From contig JAHJWO010000024.1 of assembly GCA_018828145.1 (NCBI GenBank), forward strand, positions 174,390-238,389: a stretch of DNA of 64,000 nucleotides, given 5' to 3'. The position numbers were made by a program, and so were the translations under genes. The stretch is from Alphaproteobacteria bacterium (GTDB lineage: Bacteria > Pseudomonadota > Alphaproteobacteria > Rhizobiales > Devosiaceae). Shown one piece after another: positions 25,709 to 36,108 of this stretch; positions within the stretch are counted from its first letter, which is position 1, and every line of letters begins with the position of its first letter. The notes beneath the pieces are model-generated. The model did no database searches and was not told where the DNA came from. It saw nothing but the letters and a program-made list of their open reading frames with translations.

Positions 25709-26998
25709 ATGAGTATCCGTATCGATCGCCGCAAATTCCTGATGGGCAGCTCCGCGCTTGCCATGGCTGGTGCCGTTGGCGTCATGCCAAGCTGGGCCCA
25801 GGCCCAGAGCCTGCGCCTGACCTTCTGGGGCGGCCAGGCCCGCGCCGACCGCACCTATGGCGCAACCGACCTCTACACCGCCGCCAAGGGCACCGCAGTC
25901 GAGGGCGAATTCCTCGCCTGGAACGACTACTGGCCCAAGCTGGCGACCCAGACGGCCGGCGGCAATGCCCCCGACATCATCCAGATGGACTACCGCTATA
26001 TCGTTGAATACGCCAAGCGCAACGCCATCGCCCCGCTCGACGAATTCGTCGGCGGCGCCCTCAAGCTCGACGACTTCGATGCCGACCAGCTCGAAGGCGG
26101 CAAGGTCGACGGCAAGCTCTATGGCATCTCGCTGGGCGCCAATTCGGTGGCAACGCTTTACAATGCCTCGGCCTTCGAGGAAGCCGGCATCGAGGCGCCG
26201 ACCAATGCCTGGACACTCGATGACCTGATGGCCATCGGCGAAGCCTTCAAGGCAGCCAATATCCGTGGCGGCATGAAGGCCATCCAGGACGGTTCCTATT
26301 CCGAACCCATGCTGGACAACTGGCTGCGTCAGCGCGGCAAGGCGCTCTACACCGCCGATGGCAAGCTGGGCTTTGAAGAAGCCGACGCCGTCGAGTGGTA
26401 CCAGCTTTGGTCCACGATGCGCGATGCGGGCGTCTGCGTCTCGGCTGAAGACCAGGCGCTCGATACCGGTCCGCTCGAAACCACGATGGTGGTGCAGGGC
26501 AAGGCGGCGATGATGCCGTCCAACTCCAACCAGCTCGTGGGCTTCCAGGCCATCGTTCAGGACAAGCTGAACATGGTTGGCTACCCCCGTATCGCTGCCG
26601 GCGTTGGCGGTGGTCACTACCGCAAGCCGTCCATGTTCTTCTCGGTCGGCGGTTCTTCCGCCAACAAGGAAGCCGCGGCCGACTTCCTCAACTTCTTCAT
26701 CTCCGATCCGGAAGCCGTCAAGATTCTGGGTGTCGAACGCGGCATTCCGTGCTCGGCCGCTACGCGCGATATCGTTGCGCCGACGCTCGACGAAACCAAC
26801 CAGATCGCGCTGAACTTCGTCGCCAATCTCGGCGACCTGCTTGGCCCGCTGCCGCCATCCCCGCCGGCCGCTGCTGGTGAAATTTCCGAATCCCTGCTGC
26901 GTACGCTGGGCCAGGAAGTGGGCTTTGGTGCCAAGTCCCCCGAACAGGCCGGTGCCGATCTCGTCGCCGGTGCCAACGACATCCTCAGCCGAGCATAA
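25709..26998 (+). CDS. Sugar ABC transporter substrate-binding protein (CUT1), Tat-type signal
   Basis: This 429-residue extracellular solute-binding protein belongs to the type found with CUT1 sugar importers. The N-terminus IDRRKFLMGSSALAMAGAVG carries a twin-arginine (RRKFL) signal, ending near SWAQA. The mature part starts LRLTFWGGQARADR and shows binding-protein segments such as GGNAPDIIQMDYRYI. Ligand is unknown. The ATG at 25709 follows GGGAGGA by 6 bases; the in-frame ATG at 25694 lies before that site. It is the first gene of a six-gene operon with two permeases, two Gfo/Idh dehydrogenases and an ATPase. Confidence 0.9.
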   Translation: MSIRIDRRKFLMGSSALAMAGAVGVMPSWAQAQSLRLTFWGGQARADRTYGATDLYTAAKGTAVEGEFLAWNDYWPKLATQTAGGNAPDIIQMDYRYIVEYAKRNAIAPLDEFVGGALKLDDFDADQLEGGKVDGKLYGISLGANSVATLYNASAFEEAGIEAPTNAWTLDDLMAIGEAFKAANIRGGMKAIQDGSYSEPMLDNWLRQRGKALYTADGKLGFEEADAVEWYQLWSTMRDAGVCVSAEDQALDTGPLETTMVVQGKAAMMPSNSNQLVGFQAIVQDKLNMVGYPRIAAGVGGGHYRKPSMFFSVGGSSANKEAAADFLNFFISDPEAVKILGVERGIPCSAATRDIVAPTLDETNQIALNFVANLGDLLGPLPPSPPAAAGEISESLLRTLGQEVGFGAKSPEQAGADLVAGANDILSRA

Positions 26999-27001
26999 GA
27001 C

Positions 27002-27949
27002 ATGACCGCGCGCTCTCTTGAATCGGGCGCTCCCGCAACGGAGCGCGCGGCCACCCCCTCACTGTGGTCCCGGATCTGGCACAACGATGCCCCGGGCTAC
27101 CTTTTCCTGCTGCCATGGCTCATCGGCTTTCTCGGCCTGACCATCGGCCCGATGCTGACCTCGCTCTATCTCAGCTTCACCGATTTCGATCTGCTGACGT
27201 CCCCCGACTGGGTTGGCACAGACAACTACATGCGCATGTTCACCAATGACCCCAAATTCTGGGCGTCGATGCGCGTGACCATGTTCTTCGTCGTCTTCTC
27301 CGTGCCGCTGAAGCTCGCCTTCGCGCTGGCCGTCGCCATGCTGCTCAATCGCGGCATCAGGGGGCTGCCCATGTATCGGGCGCTGTTCTATCTACCGAGC
27401 CTGCTTGGCGCGTCCGTGGCCATCGCCATCCTGTGGCGCCAGATCTTCGCCGGCGACGGCCTGGTCAACAAATTCCTCGCCATGTTCGACATCATCGGGC
27501 CGAGCTGGATTTCCAATCCCAAGACCTCGCTGTGGACGCTCATCATCCTCAGCATCTGGCAGTTCGGCTCGCCGATGATCATCTTCCTGGCCGGGCTGCG
27601 GCAGATCCCCACCGACATGTATGAAGCGGCAAGCCTCGATGGCGCCAGCAAGTGGCGGCAGTTCGTCAAGATCACGCTGCCCCTGCTCACCCCAGTGGTG
27701 TTCTTCAACGCCATCATCCAGACCATCGAGGCCTTCAAGAGCTTCACGCCGGCCTTCATCATTTCGGGCGGCACCGGCAATCCGATCAATTCGACGCTGT
27801 TCTATACGCTCTACCTCTACCAGGAGGCGTTCGGCTTCTTCCGCATGGGCTATGCCTCGGCACTGGCCTGGGTCCTGCTGGCCCTGGTCGGCCTGTTCAC
27901 CGCCTTCTCCTTCCTCACGTCCAAATACTGGGTGCACTACGATGAGTGA
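27002..27949 (+). CDS. Sugar ABC transporter permease (MalF-like)
   Basis: This 315-residue inner-membrane subunit has six predicted helices and the EAA loop that contacts the ATPase (MYEAASLDGASKWRQF, then KITLPLL). It has the N-terminal FLLPWLIGFLGLTIGP typical of MalF/UgpA-type CUT1 permeases. It starts 3 bases after the binding-protein stop and overlaps the second permease by 8 bases. Confidence 0.92.
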   Translation: MTARSLESGAPATERAATPSLWSRIWHNDAPGYLFLLPWLIGFLGLTIGPMLTSLYLSFTDFDLLTSPDWVGTDNYMRMFTNDPKFWASMRVTMFFVVFSVPLKLAFALAVAMLLNRGIRGLPMYRALFYLPSLLGASVAIAILWRQIFAGDGLVNKFLAMFDIIGPSWISNPKTSLWTLIILSIWQFGSPMIIFLAGLRQIPTDMYEAASLDGASKWRQFVKITLPLLTPVVFFNAIIQTIEAFKSFTPAFIISGGTGNPINSTLFYTLYLYQEAFGFFRMGYASALAWVLLALVGLFTAFSFLTSKYWVHYDE

Positions 27950-28826
27950 TGTTCCCGCCAAGCTGACCGTGGTCACTGGCGCCGATGCGCCCGGCCGCAA
28001 GCGGCTGACCTCGGTGCTGATCCACGTGGCTTTGCTCAGCGCTTCGGTGCTGATGCTCTATCCGCTGCTGTGGCTGCTGGCCGCGTCGTTCCGCCCCGAA
28101 AACGAGATCTTCACCTCGGCCAGCATCATTCCCTCGGCCTGGAGTCTTGATGCCTATGTGCGCGGCTGGAACGGGCTACGCACCAGCTTTGGCACCTTCT
28201 ACATCAACAGCTTCATCATTTCGGGCCTGTCGGTGGCGGGCAATGTGCTGGCCTGCTCGATGGCAGCCTTCGCCTTTGCCCGGCTGGACTTCAAGTTCAA
28301 GAACTTCTGGTTCGCCATGATGCTGATGACGCTCATGCTGCCCTATCAGGTCACCCTGATCCCGCAATATGTGCTGTTCCGCCAGCTGGGCTGGGTCAAT
28401 ACCTTCCTGCCGCTGGTGGTGCCGAAGTTCCTGGCCGCCGATGGCTTCTTCATCTTCCTGATGGTGCAGTTCTTCCGCGGCCTGCCCAAGGAACTGGACG
28501 AGGCTGCCCGCATGGATGGCTGCTCGCCCTGGCGCATCTACTGGAAGATCATCCTGCCGCTCTCCATGCCGGTGCTGGCAACCGCGGCGATCTTCACCTT
28601 CATCTGGACTTGGGACGATTTCTTCGGACCGCTGATCTATCTCAGCGAAATGAAGTCCTACACTGTCATGCTGGGCCTGCGCACCTTCACCGACAGTACG
28701 GGCGAGAGCGACTATGGCGGGCTGTTTGCCATGAGCGTGCTCAGCCTCGTCCCGATCTTCCTGTTCTTCCTGTTCTTCCAGCGACTGCTCATCGAGGGCA
28801 TCGCCACCACCGGTATGAAACGCTAG
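27942..28826 (+). CDS. Carbohydrate ABC transporter permease (MalG-like)
   Basis: This 294-residue second CUT1 permease has six predicted helices and an EAA loop (ELDEAARMDGCSPWRIYWKI). The ATG at 27942 is inside the 3' end of the first permease (8-base overlap), which fits translational coupling; the frame is open further upstream, but only in antisense-like sequence. The C-terminus RLLIEGIATTGMKR is typical of MalG-like subunits. The next gene follows after 2 bases. Confidence 0.92.
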   Translation: MSDVPAKLTVVTGADAPGRKRLTSVLIHVALLSASVLMLYPLLWLLAASFRPENEIFTSASIIPSAWSLDAYVRGWNGLRTSFGTFYINSFIISGLSVAGNVLACSMAAFAFARLDFKFKNFWFAMMLMTLMLPYQVTLIPQYVLFRQLGWVNTFLPLVVPKFLAADGFFIFLMVQFFRGLPKELDEAARMDGCSPWRIYWKIILPLSMPVLATAAIFTFIWTWDDFFGPLIYLSEMKSYTVMLGLRTFTDSTGESDYGGLFAMSVLSLVPIFLFFLFFQRLLIEGIATTGMKR

Positions 28827-28828
28827 AC

Positions 28829-29848
28829 ATGACTGACATCAAGTTTGCCGCCATAGGCATCAATCATCCTCACATCCACGGGCAGGTTGATTGCCTCAAG
28901 GATGCCGGCGGCCAGTTCGTGGCCTTCCATGCCGTCGAAGACGATCTTGCTGCCGAATTTTCGGCCAAGTATCCCGAGGCCAAGCGGGTCGGTGACCCGC
29001 GCGCCATTCTCGAGGACGCCGCCATCGCGGTCGTGCTGACCTCGGCCATTCCGGCCGACCGCGCCGCCATCTCGATCGCGGCCATGCAGCATGGCAAGGA
29101 TGTGCTGACCGACAAGCCGGGCATGACCACCTTTGCCCAGCTCGACGAGCTCAAGAAGGTCCAGAAGGAAACCGGCCGCATCTACGGCGTGCTCTATTCG
29201 GAGCACTTCGAAGTGCGTGCCACGGTCGAGGCCGGCAACCTGATCGCCCAGGGGGCGATCGGCAAGGTCATCAATACGGTGGGCCTTGGTCCCCATTCGC
29301 TCCGCCTCAACAACCGGCCCGACTGGTTCTTCGACCGGTCGCGCTATGGCGGCATCCTGTGCGACATCGCCAGCCACCAGTTCGAACAGTACCTGTTCTT
29401 CTCCAACGCGATGGACGCCGAAGTGGTCTCGGCCACCGTCGCCAATCGCGCTCACCCGGAAAAGCCCGGCCTGCAGGACATGGGCGACGCCCATGTCCGC
29501 ACCGCCGATACGTCGGGCTATATCCGCGTCGACTGGTTTACGCCCAAGGGCCTGCCCACCTGGGGCGATGGGCGCCTCACCATCCTGGGCACCGAAGGCT
29601 ATATCGAGCTGCGCAAGTATATCGACATTGCCGGCAAGCCGGGCACCGACCACCTGTTCCTGGTCAATCATGAGGGTCCGCGCCACATCGACTGCTCCAA
29701 TGTCGAGCGTCCCTTTGGCCGTCAGTTCCTGGACGATGTGCGCAACCGCACCGAGACGGCCATGCCGCAGGAGCGGTGCTTCAATGCAATGAAACTGGCG
29801 CTGACGGCGCAGCAACTGGCCGAACGCGGCACGGAGTGGGCCCGATGA
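28829..29848 (+). CDS. Gfo/Idh/MocA-family oxidoreductase within the sugar ABC operon
   Basis: This 339-residue member of the Gfo/Idh/MocA family has a divergent N-terminus (FAAIGINHPHIHGQVDCLK) without the usual GxGxxG, and TDKP (KDVLTDKPGM) in place of the common EKP motif. The lysine is kept. Histidines around SHQFEQYLFF and ICDIASHQ-like GGILCDIASHQ mark the C-terminal domain. Loss of the glycine-rich loop may alter cofactor binding, and it could be a lyase/hydrolase-like or structural member. It overlaps the next Gfo/Idh gene by 4 bases. Confidence 0.85.
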   Translation: MTDIKFAAIGINHPHIHGQVDCLKDAGGQFVAFHAVEDDLAAEFSAKYPEAKRVGDPRAILEDAAIAVVLTSAIPADRAAISIAAMQHGKDVLTDKPGMTTFAQLDELKKVQKETGRIYGVLYSEHFEVRATVEAGNLIAQGAIGKVINTVGLGPHSLRLNNRPDWFFDRSRYGGILCDIASHQFEQYLFFSNAMDAEVVSATVANRAHPEKPGLQDMGDAHVRTADTSGYIRVDWFTPKGLPTWGDGRLTILGTEGYIELRKYIDIAGKPGTDHLFLVNHEGPRHIDCSNVERPFGRQFLDDVRNRTETAMPQERCFNAMKLALTAQQLAERGTEWAR

Positions 29849-30930
29849 GCAAGATTTTCAACGTCGCCATCATCGGTGTCGGCATCGGCCGCAGCCACAT
29901 TGTCGAGGGCTATCTGCCCAATGCGGACAAGTTCAAGGTCAAGGTGCTCTGCGACCTCAATGCCGAGCGCCTTGCCGCCGTGGCGGACGAATTCGCCATC
30001 GAGGGGCGCGTTGCCAGCTTCGATGACGTGCTGGCGATGGACGATATCGACATCATCGATATCTGCACCCCGCCGGGCCTGCACTATTCGATGGTCATGG
30101 CCGCACTCAAGGCGGGCAAGCATGTCATCTGCGAGAAGCCGCTGGTCGGTTCGCTGGCCCAGGTCGATGCGGTGATCGCCGAGGAGAAGAATTCCAAGGG
30201 CATGCTGATGCCGGTCTTCCAGTACCGCTTCGGCAATGGCATCGAGCAGGCCAAGGCGATCATCGATGCCGGCCTCGCCGGCAAGCCCTATATGGGCACG
30301 GTCGAAACGCTGTGGCGGCGCGACGCGCCCTATTACGCCGTGCCCTGGCGCGGCAAATGGGCCACCGAACTGGGTGGCGTCTTGATGGGTCACGCCATTC
30401 ATCCGCATGACCTCTTTACCTATCTGATGGGCGATATCGACCGCGTCTTCGGGCGTGTCGCCACCCGCGTCAACCCGATCGAGGTGGAAGACACCATTTC
30501 GGCCTCGCTGCTGATGAAAAGCGGCGCGCTGGCGAGCTTCACCGCGACGCTGGGCTCGGCCGACGACATGACCCGCATTCGCCTCGCCTTCGAGAATGTG
30601 ACATTCGAGAGCGACCACGCCGCCTATAATCCGGGCGAGAAGCTGTGGAAGATCCAGGCGCGCAATCCGGCCACCGAAGCGGCAATCGCCGACCTGCTCA
30701 AGGACTGGCAGCATGTGCCCTCCCGCTTCCAGACCCAGATGGCGCGCTTCCACGAGGCCCTGACCGGCGCCGGCAAGCTGCCGGTCAACAGCGCCGATTC
30801 GCGGCGCTCGCTCGAACTGGTGACCGCGTTCTACCATTCGTCGGCGACCGGCGAGGATGTGGCCCTGCCCATCGGGCCCGGCCATCCCCTCTACGAGAGC
30901 TGGGTGCCTGCCCAGTTCCGGGCAGCTTAG
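29845..30930 (+). CDS. Gfo/Idh/MocA-family NAD(P)-dependent oxidoreductase
   Basis: This 361-residue dehydrogenase has a normal Rossmann start (NVAIIGVGIGRSHI) and the catalytic-lysine motif KHVICEKPLVGS near residue 95. The C-terminal GGVLMGHAIHPHDLFTYLMG contains the family histidines. It probably oxidises a hydroxyl of the imported sugar. It is the second of two dehydrogenases in the ABC operon, starting in the stop codon of the first (ATGA) and ending 9 bases before the ATPase. Confidence 0.9.
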   Translation: MSKIFNVAIIGVGIGRSHIVEGYLPNADKFKVKVLCDLNAERLAAVADEFAIEGRVASFDDVLAMDDIDIIDICTPPGLHYSMVMAALKAGKHVICEKPLVGSLAQVDAVIAEEKNSKGMLMPVFQYRFGNGIEQAKAIIDAGLAGKPYMGTVETLWRRDAPYYAVPWRGKWATELGGVLMGHAIHPHDLFTYLMGDIDRVFGRVATRVNPIEVEDTISASLLMKSGALASFTATLGSADDMTRIRLAFENVTFESDHAAYNPGEKLWKIQARNPATEAAIADLLKDWQHVPSRFQTQMARFHEALTGAGKLPVNSADSRRSLELVTAFYHSSATGEDVALPIGPGHPLYESWVPAQFRAA

Positions 30931-30939
30931 GAGATCACC

Positions 30940-31992
<1,053 letters not shown>

Positions 31993-32077
31993 CGTCCGAC
32001 GCGGATCTTGTGCGCGAGGCCGTCTGAAACGCCTCCTGTCATTCGTCATAGTGGATGACAGGACAGGAGGAACGGAT

Positions 32078-32893
32078 ATGCCCTCAATCACATCCAGAGA
32101 CGGCACGCGCATTGGTTATGACCGCCGGGGCGAAGGCCCGGCGATCATCATGGTGGCAGGCGCCACCCAATATCGCGCCATCGACAAGACTACGCCCGGC
32201 ATGGCCGACGATCTGGCGGATCGCTTCACCATCATCAACTACGATCGGCGCGGACGTGGCGAATCTGGCGATACCGCGCCCTATGCGGTGGCGCGCGAGA
32301 TCGAGGATATCGCAGCACTGATCGAGCTGGCTGGCGGCCAGGCGGGGCTATATGGCATGTCCTCGGGAGCGGTGCTGGCGCTGGAGGCCGGCGCGGCCCT
32401 GCCCGACAGGGTAGCGGGCGTGCTGCTCTACGAACCCCCGATCGACACGGAGCAGCGCTCGACCGACGCATGGCGGCAACATGCCGAGATGGCCCAATTG
32501 GCCGCGCGGGGTGATGCCGAGGGGATGATGCTGAAATTTCTCTCGGAAGTCGGCATGCCGCCCGATGACCTGGAGGCATTTCGGCAAAGCCCCGCCTGGG
32601 GCGCATTCGCGAGCGTCGGCCTGACGCTCGAGCACGACTACCGCATTCTGGCCGAGGCAACGGATGGCGACCGTCCCCCCAGACGTTGGCAGGACATCGC
32701 GGTGCCGGTGCTGGTGGTCAATGGCGATGCGAGCTACCCCTTCATCGATGGTGGCGCCGCCTGGATTGCGGCGGCGGTACCGGGGGCCAAACGCAAGGTC
32801 TTGCCGGGCCAGAGCCACGAATTCGACCCCAAGGTGCTGGGGCCGGTACTGGCGTCCTTCTTCTCTCAGCTGGACATGCCGGCGGCGCGCTGA
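32078..32893 (+). CDS. Alpha/beta-fold hydrolase
   Basis: This 271-residue hydrolase has a nucleophile elbow GMSSGAV (serine of GxSxG), an acid in VVNGDAS and the catalytic histidine in GQSHEFD. The oxyanion-side segment is MVAGATQYRA rather than HG, as in many small esterase-like members. Substrate is unknown. GGAGGAACGGAT precedes the ATG at 32078. It lies 85 bases after the sugar ABC operon and has no clear functional link to it. Confidence 0.82.
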   Translation: MPSITSRDGTRIGYDRRGEGPAIIMVAGATQYRAIDKTTPGMADDLADRFTIINYDRRGRGESGDTAPYAVAREIEDIAALIELAGGQAGLYGMSSGAVLALEAGAALPDRVAGVLLYEPPIDTEQRSTDAWRQHAEMAQLAARGDAEGMMLKFLSEVGMPPDDLEAFRQSPAWGAFASVGLTLEHDYRILAEATDGDRPPRRWQDIAVPVLVVNGDASYPFIDGGAAWIAAAVPGAKRKVLPGQSHEFDPKVLGPVLASFFSQLDMPAAR

Positions 32894-32961
32894 GGCCTGG
32901 CTCTAGCCGCAGGCGGGAGCTTGTGGCTAAAACCATGTGGCAGCCATTGTGAGGAGACACC

Positions 32962-33405
32962 ATGAGCACCGACAAACCGGCGAAACGCGCGCCCAAGGCC
33001 TCGACCTTTTCAGCGGCCGAACTGGAGGCCATGCAGGAGGCCAAGGCCGAGCGCAAGAAGGGCAAGAAGGCTGACGGCGAGGCTGACCTCCTGGCCAAGA
33101 TCGCCGAGATGGATGCCAGCGACCGGGCCATAGCCGAGCGGCTGCATGCCCTGGTCAAGGAGAACGCGCCGGAGCTTTCGCCCAAGACCTGGTATGGCAT
33201 GCCGGCCTGGGCCAATGCGGACGGCAAAGTGGTGTGCTTCTTCACGGCCGCAGGCAAGTTCAAGACCCGCTATGCCAGCTTCGGCTTTCAGGAAGATGCC
33301 AGGCTGGATGATGGCAGCATGTGGCCGACCGCCTTCGCCCTCACTAGGCTGACCGAGGCCGATGAAAAGCGAATTGCCGCCCTGCTGAAAAAAGCGGTCG
33401 CCTAG
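32962..33405 (+). CDS. DUF1801 (YdhG/YjbR-CyaY-like) protein
   Basis: This 147-residue protein has a lysine- and alanine-rich N-terminal 45 residues and a DUF1801 domain, seen in LSPKTWYGMPAWANADGKVVC, FFTAAGKFKTRYASFGF and DGSMWPTAFAL. The family is structurally related to frataxin-like folds and has been named an iron chaperone in Bacillus, but its role in proteobacteria is unknown. GAGGAGA lies 6 bases before the ATG. Confidence 0.82.
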   Translation: MSTDKPAKRAPKASTFSAAELEAMQEAKAERKKGKKADGEADLLAKIAEMDASDRAIAERLHALVKENAPELSPKTWYGMPAWANADGKVVCFFTAAGKFKTRYASFGFQEDARLDDGSMWPTAFALTRLTEADEKRIAALLKKAVA

Positions 33406-33490
33406 CGTCGAAAACCGGTCTGCTGACGCGTCGTGTCAGCGGAGCGGCACAGTCTGACTGCTCGAGCGCATGCAACGGGAGGACTATTTC

Positions 33491-35743
33491 GTGACCAGGC
33501 CTGACTATGGTTCGATCATCATTCGCGGCGCCCGCGAGAACAACCTCAAGAATGTCTCGCTCGACATCCCCAAGCGCCAGATCACGGTGTTCACCGGGGT
33601 GTCGGGCTCGGGCAAGTCGTCGCTGGTGTTCGGCACCATAGCGGCAGAAAGCCAGCGGCTGATCAACGAGACCTATCCGGCCTTCGTACAGCAATTCATG
33701 CCGCGCTATGGCCAGCCCGATGCCGACCAGCTGGAGAATATCTCGGCGGCCATCATCGTCGACCAGCAGCGGCTGGGCGGCAATTCGCGCTCGACCGTGG
33801 CGACGGTGACCGATGCGGCACAGATGCTGCGCGTGCTGTACAGCCGGCTGGCCGAGCCGCGGCTGGGTCCGCCGTCGCTTTATTCCTACAATGATCCGCG
33901 CGGCATGTGTCCCGATTGCGAAGGCATCGGGCAGGTGGCGGCGATGGACATGGATGCGGTGGTCGACGAATCCAAATCGCTCAACCAGGGCGCCCTGCTG
34001 CCCAAGGACTATGCGGTCGATAGCTGGTACTGGGAGATCTACAGGAATTCGGGCCTGTTCGACATGGACAAGCCGATCAGCAAATTCACCGCCGAAGAGC
34101 GGGAGAACCTGTTCAACCTCGACGATGGCCGCAAGATCAAGGTGGGCAAAATCGGCCTCACCTATGAGGGCGTGGTCGTCAAACTCAAGAAGGGGCTGGG
34201 CGCCAAGGACCCGGAGAGCCTGCAGCCGCATGTGCGGCTCGAATATGAGAAGATTTTCACCCGCAAGACCTGCCCCGCCTGCAATGGCGCCCGGCTCAAC
34301 CAGCAGGCGCTGGGCAGCAAGGTCGCTGGCCGCAACATTGCCGAGCTATCGGCGATGCAGGTGAGCGACCTGGCGACGCTGGTGCGCGGCATCGAGGCAC
34401 CGCAGGTGGGGCCGATGCTGGAGGCGCTGGCGCTGCGGCTGGAGAACCTCGTGACCATCGGGCTGGGCTATCTGAGCCTTGACCGGGAAAGCTCGACCCT
34501 CTCGGGGGGCGAAAGCCAGCGGGTCAAGATGGTGCGCCATCTCGGCTCGTCGCTGACCGACATCACCTATGTCTTCGACGAGCCCTCGGTGGGGCTGCAT
34601 CCCCACGATGTAGGCCGGCTGGCCGGTCTGATGCAGCAGCTGCGCGACAAGGGCAATACGGTGCTGATCGTCGAGCACAAGCCCGACATGATCGCCATTG
34701 CCGACCATGTGGTGGATATGGGTCCCCAGGCCGGGAGCAAGGGCGGGGAGGTGGTCTATGAGGGCGATTTTGCGGGCCTCCTGACCAGTGGCACGCTGAC
34801 CGGCAACCACATCAAGAAGCACCAGCCGATCAAGGACAAGGTGCGCGAGCCGACGGGCGCGCTGCAGATTGCCCATGCGACATTGAACAATCTCAAGGAC
34901 GTGTCGGTTTCCATTCCCAAGGGCGTGCTGACGGCCGTGACGGGTGTCGCTGGCTCCGGCAAATCGAGCCTGATCCAGGGCTGCCTGCCCAAGGCCTATC
35001 CCGACACGATCATCATCGACCAGAACCTGGCGCGTGGATCACGGCGGTCCAACACCGCCACCTATACCGGCATCCTCGACGCGGTCCGCAAGGCCTTTGC
35101 CAAGGCGAATGCAGTGGACGCGGCCCTGTTCTCGGCCAATTCCAAGGGGGCGTGCCCGGACTGCAACGGCCTGGGCGTGATCTATACCGATCTCGCCCAT
35201 CTCGACCCCATGGTGACCACCTGCGAGACCTGCGAAGGCAGGCGCTTTCTGCCCCAAGTGCTGGAACATCACCTGCGCGGCAAGTCGATCGCCGATGTCT
35301 ATGCGATGAGCATTGCCGAGGCCGTCACGTTCTTCACCGAGCCTGCCATTGCCCGGATCCTCAAGGGGCTCGACGATGTCGGCCTGGGCTATCTGACGCT
35401 GGGCCAGCCGCTCTCGACCCTGTCGGGCGGCGAACGCCAGCGGCTCAAGCTGGCCGCGGAGCTGGGGAAGGAGGGCAATATCTATGTGCTGGACGAGCCG
35501 ACCACCGGCCTGCACATGCATGATGTCGATACACTGATCGGCCTCTTCGACCGGCTGGTCGATGCGGGATCGTCGGTCATCGTCATCGAGCACAATCTCG
35601 ATGTGATCTCTCGCTCCGACTGGGTCATCGATCTGGGCCCAGGAGCCGGGCAGGATGGCGGCACGATCCAGTTCGAGGGCGTGCCGGCCGACCTGGCCCG
35701 GGCCAAAGCCTCCCTGACCGGTCAGCATCTGGCGGCGCGCTAG
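33491..35743 (+). CDS. Class II UvrA-like ABC ATPase (UvrA2)
   Basis: This ~750-residue UvrA homologue has two ABC modules: Walker [10 protein letters not shown] near 38, signature LSGGESQRV near 337, Walker [10 protein letters not shown] near 486 and signature LSGGERQRL near 643. Zinc-module cysteines are seen in CPDCEG, CPACNG and CPDCNG/CETCEG. It is about 190 residues shorter than UvrA and lacks the UvrB-binding region, as in class II UvrA proteins linked to tolerance of DNA-binding drugs. GTG 33491 is preferred because GGGAGGA sits 7 bases upstream; the ATG at 33470 lies before that site. It is unlikely to be the main excinuclease subunit. Confidence 0.88.
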   Translation: MTRPDYGSIIIRGARENNLKNVSLDIPKRQITVFTGVSGSGKSSLVFGTIAAESQRLINETYPAFVQQFMPRYGQPDADQLENISAAIIVDQQRLGGNSRSTVATVTDAAQMLRVLYSRLAEPRLGPPSLYSYNDPRGMCPDCEGIGQVAAMDMDAVVDESKSLNQGALLPKDYAVDSWYWEIYRNSGLFDMDKPISKFTAEERENLFNLDDGRKIKVGKIGLTYEGVVVKLKKGLGAKDPESLQPHVRLEYEKIFTRKTCPACNGARLNQQALGSKVAGRNIAELSAMQVSDLATLVRGIEAPQVGPMLEALALRLENLVTIGLGYLSLDRESSTLSGGESQRVKMVRHLGSSLTDITYVFDEPSVGLHPHDVGRLAGLMQQLRDKGNTVLIVEHKPDMIAIADHVVDMGPQAGSKGGEVVYEGDFAGLLTSGTLTGNHIKKHQPIKDKVREPTGALQIAHATLNNLKDVSVSIPKGVLTAVTGVAGSGKSSLIQGCLPKAYPDTIIIDQNLARGSRRSNTATYTGILDAVRKAFAKANAVDAALFSANSKGACPDCNGLGVIYTDLAHLDPMVTTCETCEGRRFLPQVLEHHLRGKSIADVYAMSIAEAVTFFTEPAIARILKGLDDVGLGYLTLGQPLSTLSGGERQRLKLAAELGKEGNIYVLDEPTTGLHMHDVDTLIGLFDRLVDAGSSVIVIEHNLDVISRSDWVIDLGPGAGQDGGTIQFEGVPADLARAKASLTGQHLAAR

Positions 35744-36010
35744 CTAGGCTTTCTGCGCCGGCTCGGCGAGGTCGTCCTCGACGTCGGTTTCCGGCCGGTC
35801 GCCGCCATCGGCCTGCTCTTCATGCCAGGCGCCCTTGCTGTCCTGGTACTGGATGGCTTCGTCGCGCCCGCCAAGCTGCTGGCGCTGGGCGGCGGCGGTC
35901 GCGGCGTCGAGCGCCGCCTGATGCGTTGGGAAGGTCTCGGAGAAGACGTCGCCGACCTTGTAGGCATAGCCGCCGTCGTGCTCGACGATGTCGTAAGTCA
36001 CATGTGCCAT
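35744..36010 (-). CDS. DUF2188 small protein
   Basis: This 88-residue protein has the DUF2188 pattern YDIVEHDGGYAYKVGDVFSE, then a helix TFPTHQAALDAATAAA, and ends in an acidic tail (DVEDDLAEPAQ). The family is of unknown function and common in Hyphomicrobiales. AAGGAG lies 9 bases before the ATG. It converges with the UvrA-like gene with no spacer. Confidence 0.82.
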   Translation of the reverse strand: MAHVTYDIVEHDGGYAYKVGDVFSETFPTHQAALDAATAAAQRQQLGGRDEAIQYQDSKGAWHEEQADGGDRPETDVEDDLAEPAQKA

Positions 36011-36108
36011 GATGTTGCACTCCTTGAGCCAACAGAACCCGCCGGGGCGCTGGAGGTTGCCCCGCTTGCTCCCTTCGCATCGCGCCCCTACATGGATAGG
36101 GTCATATT

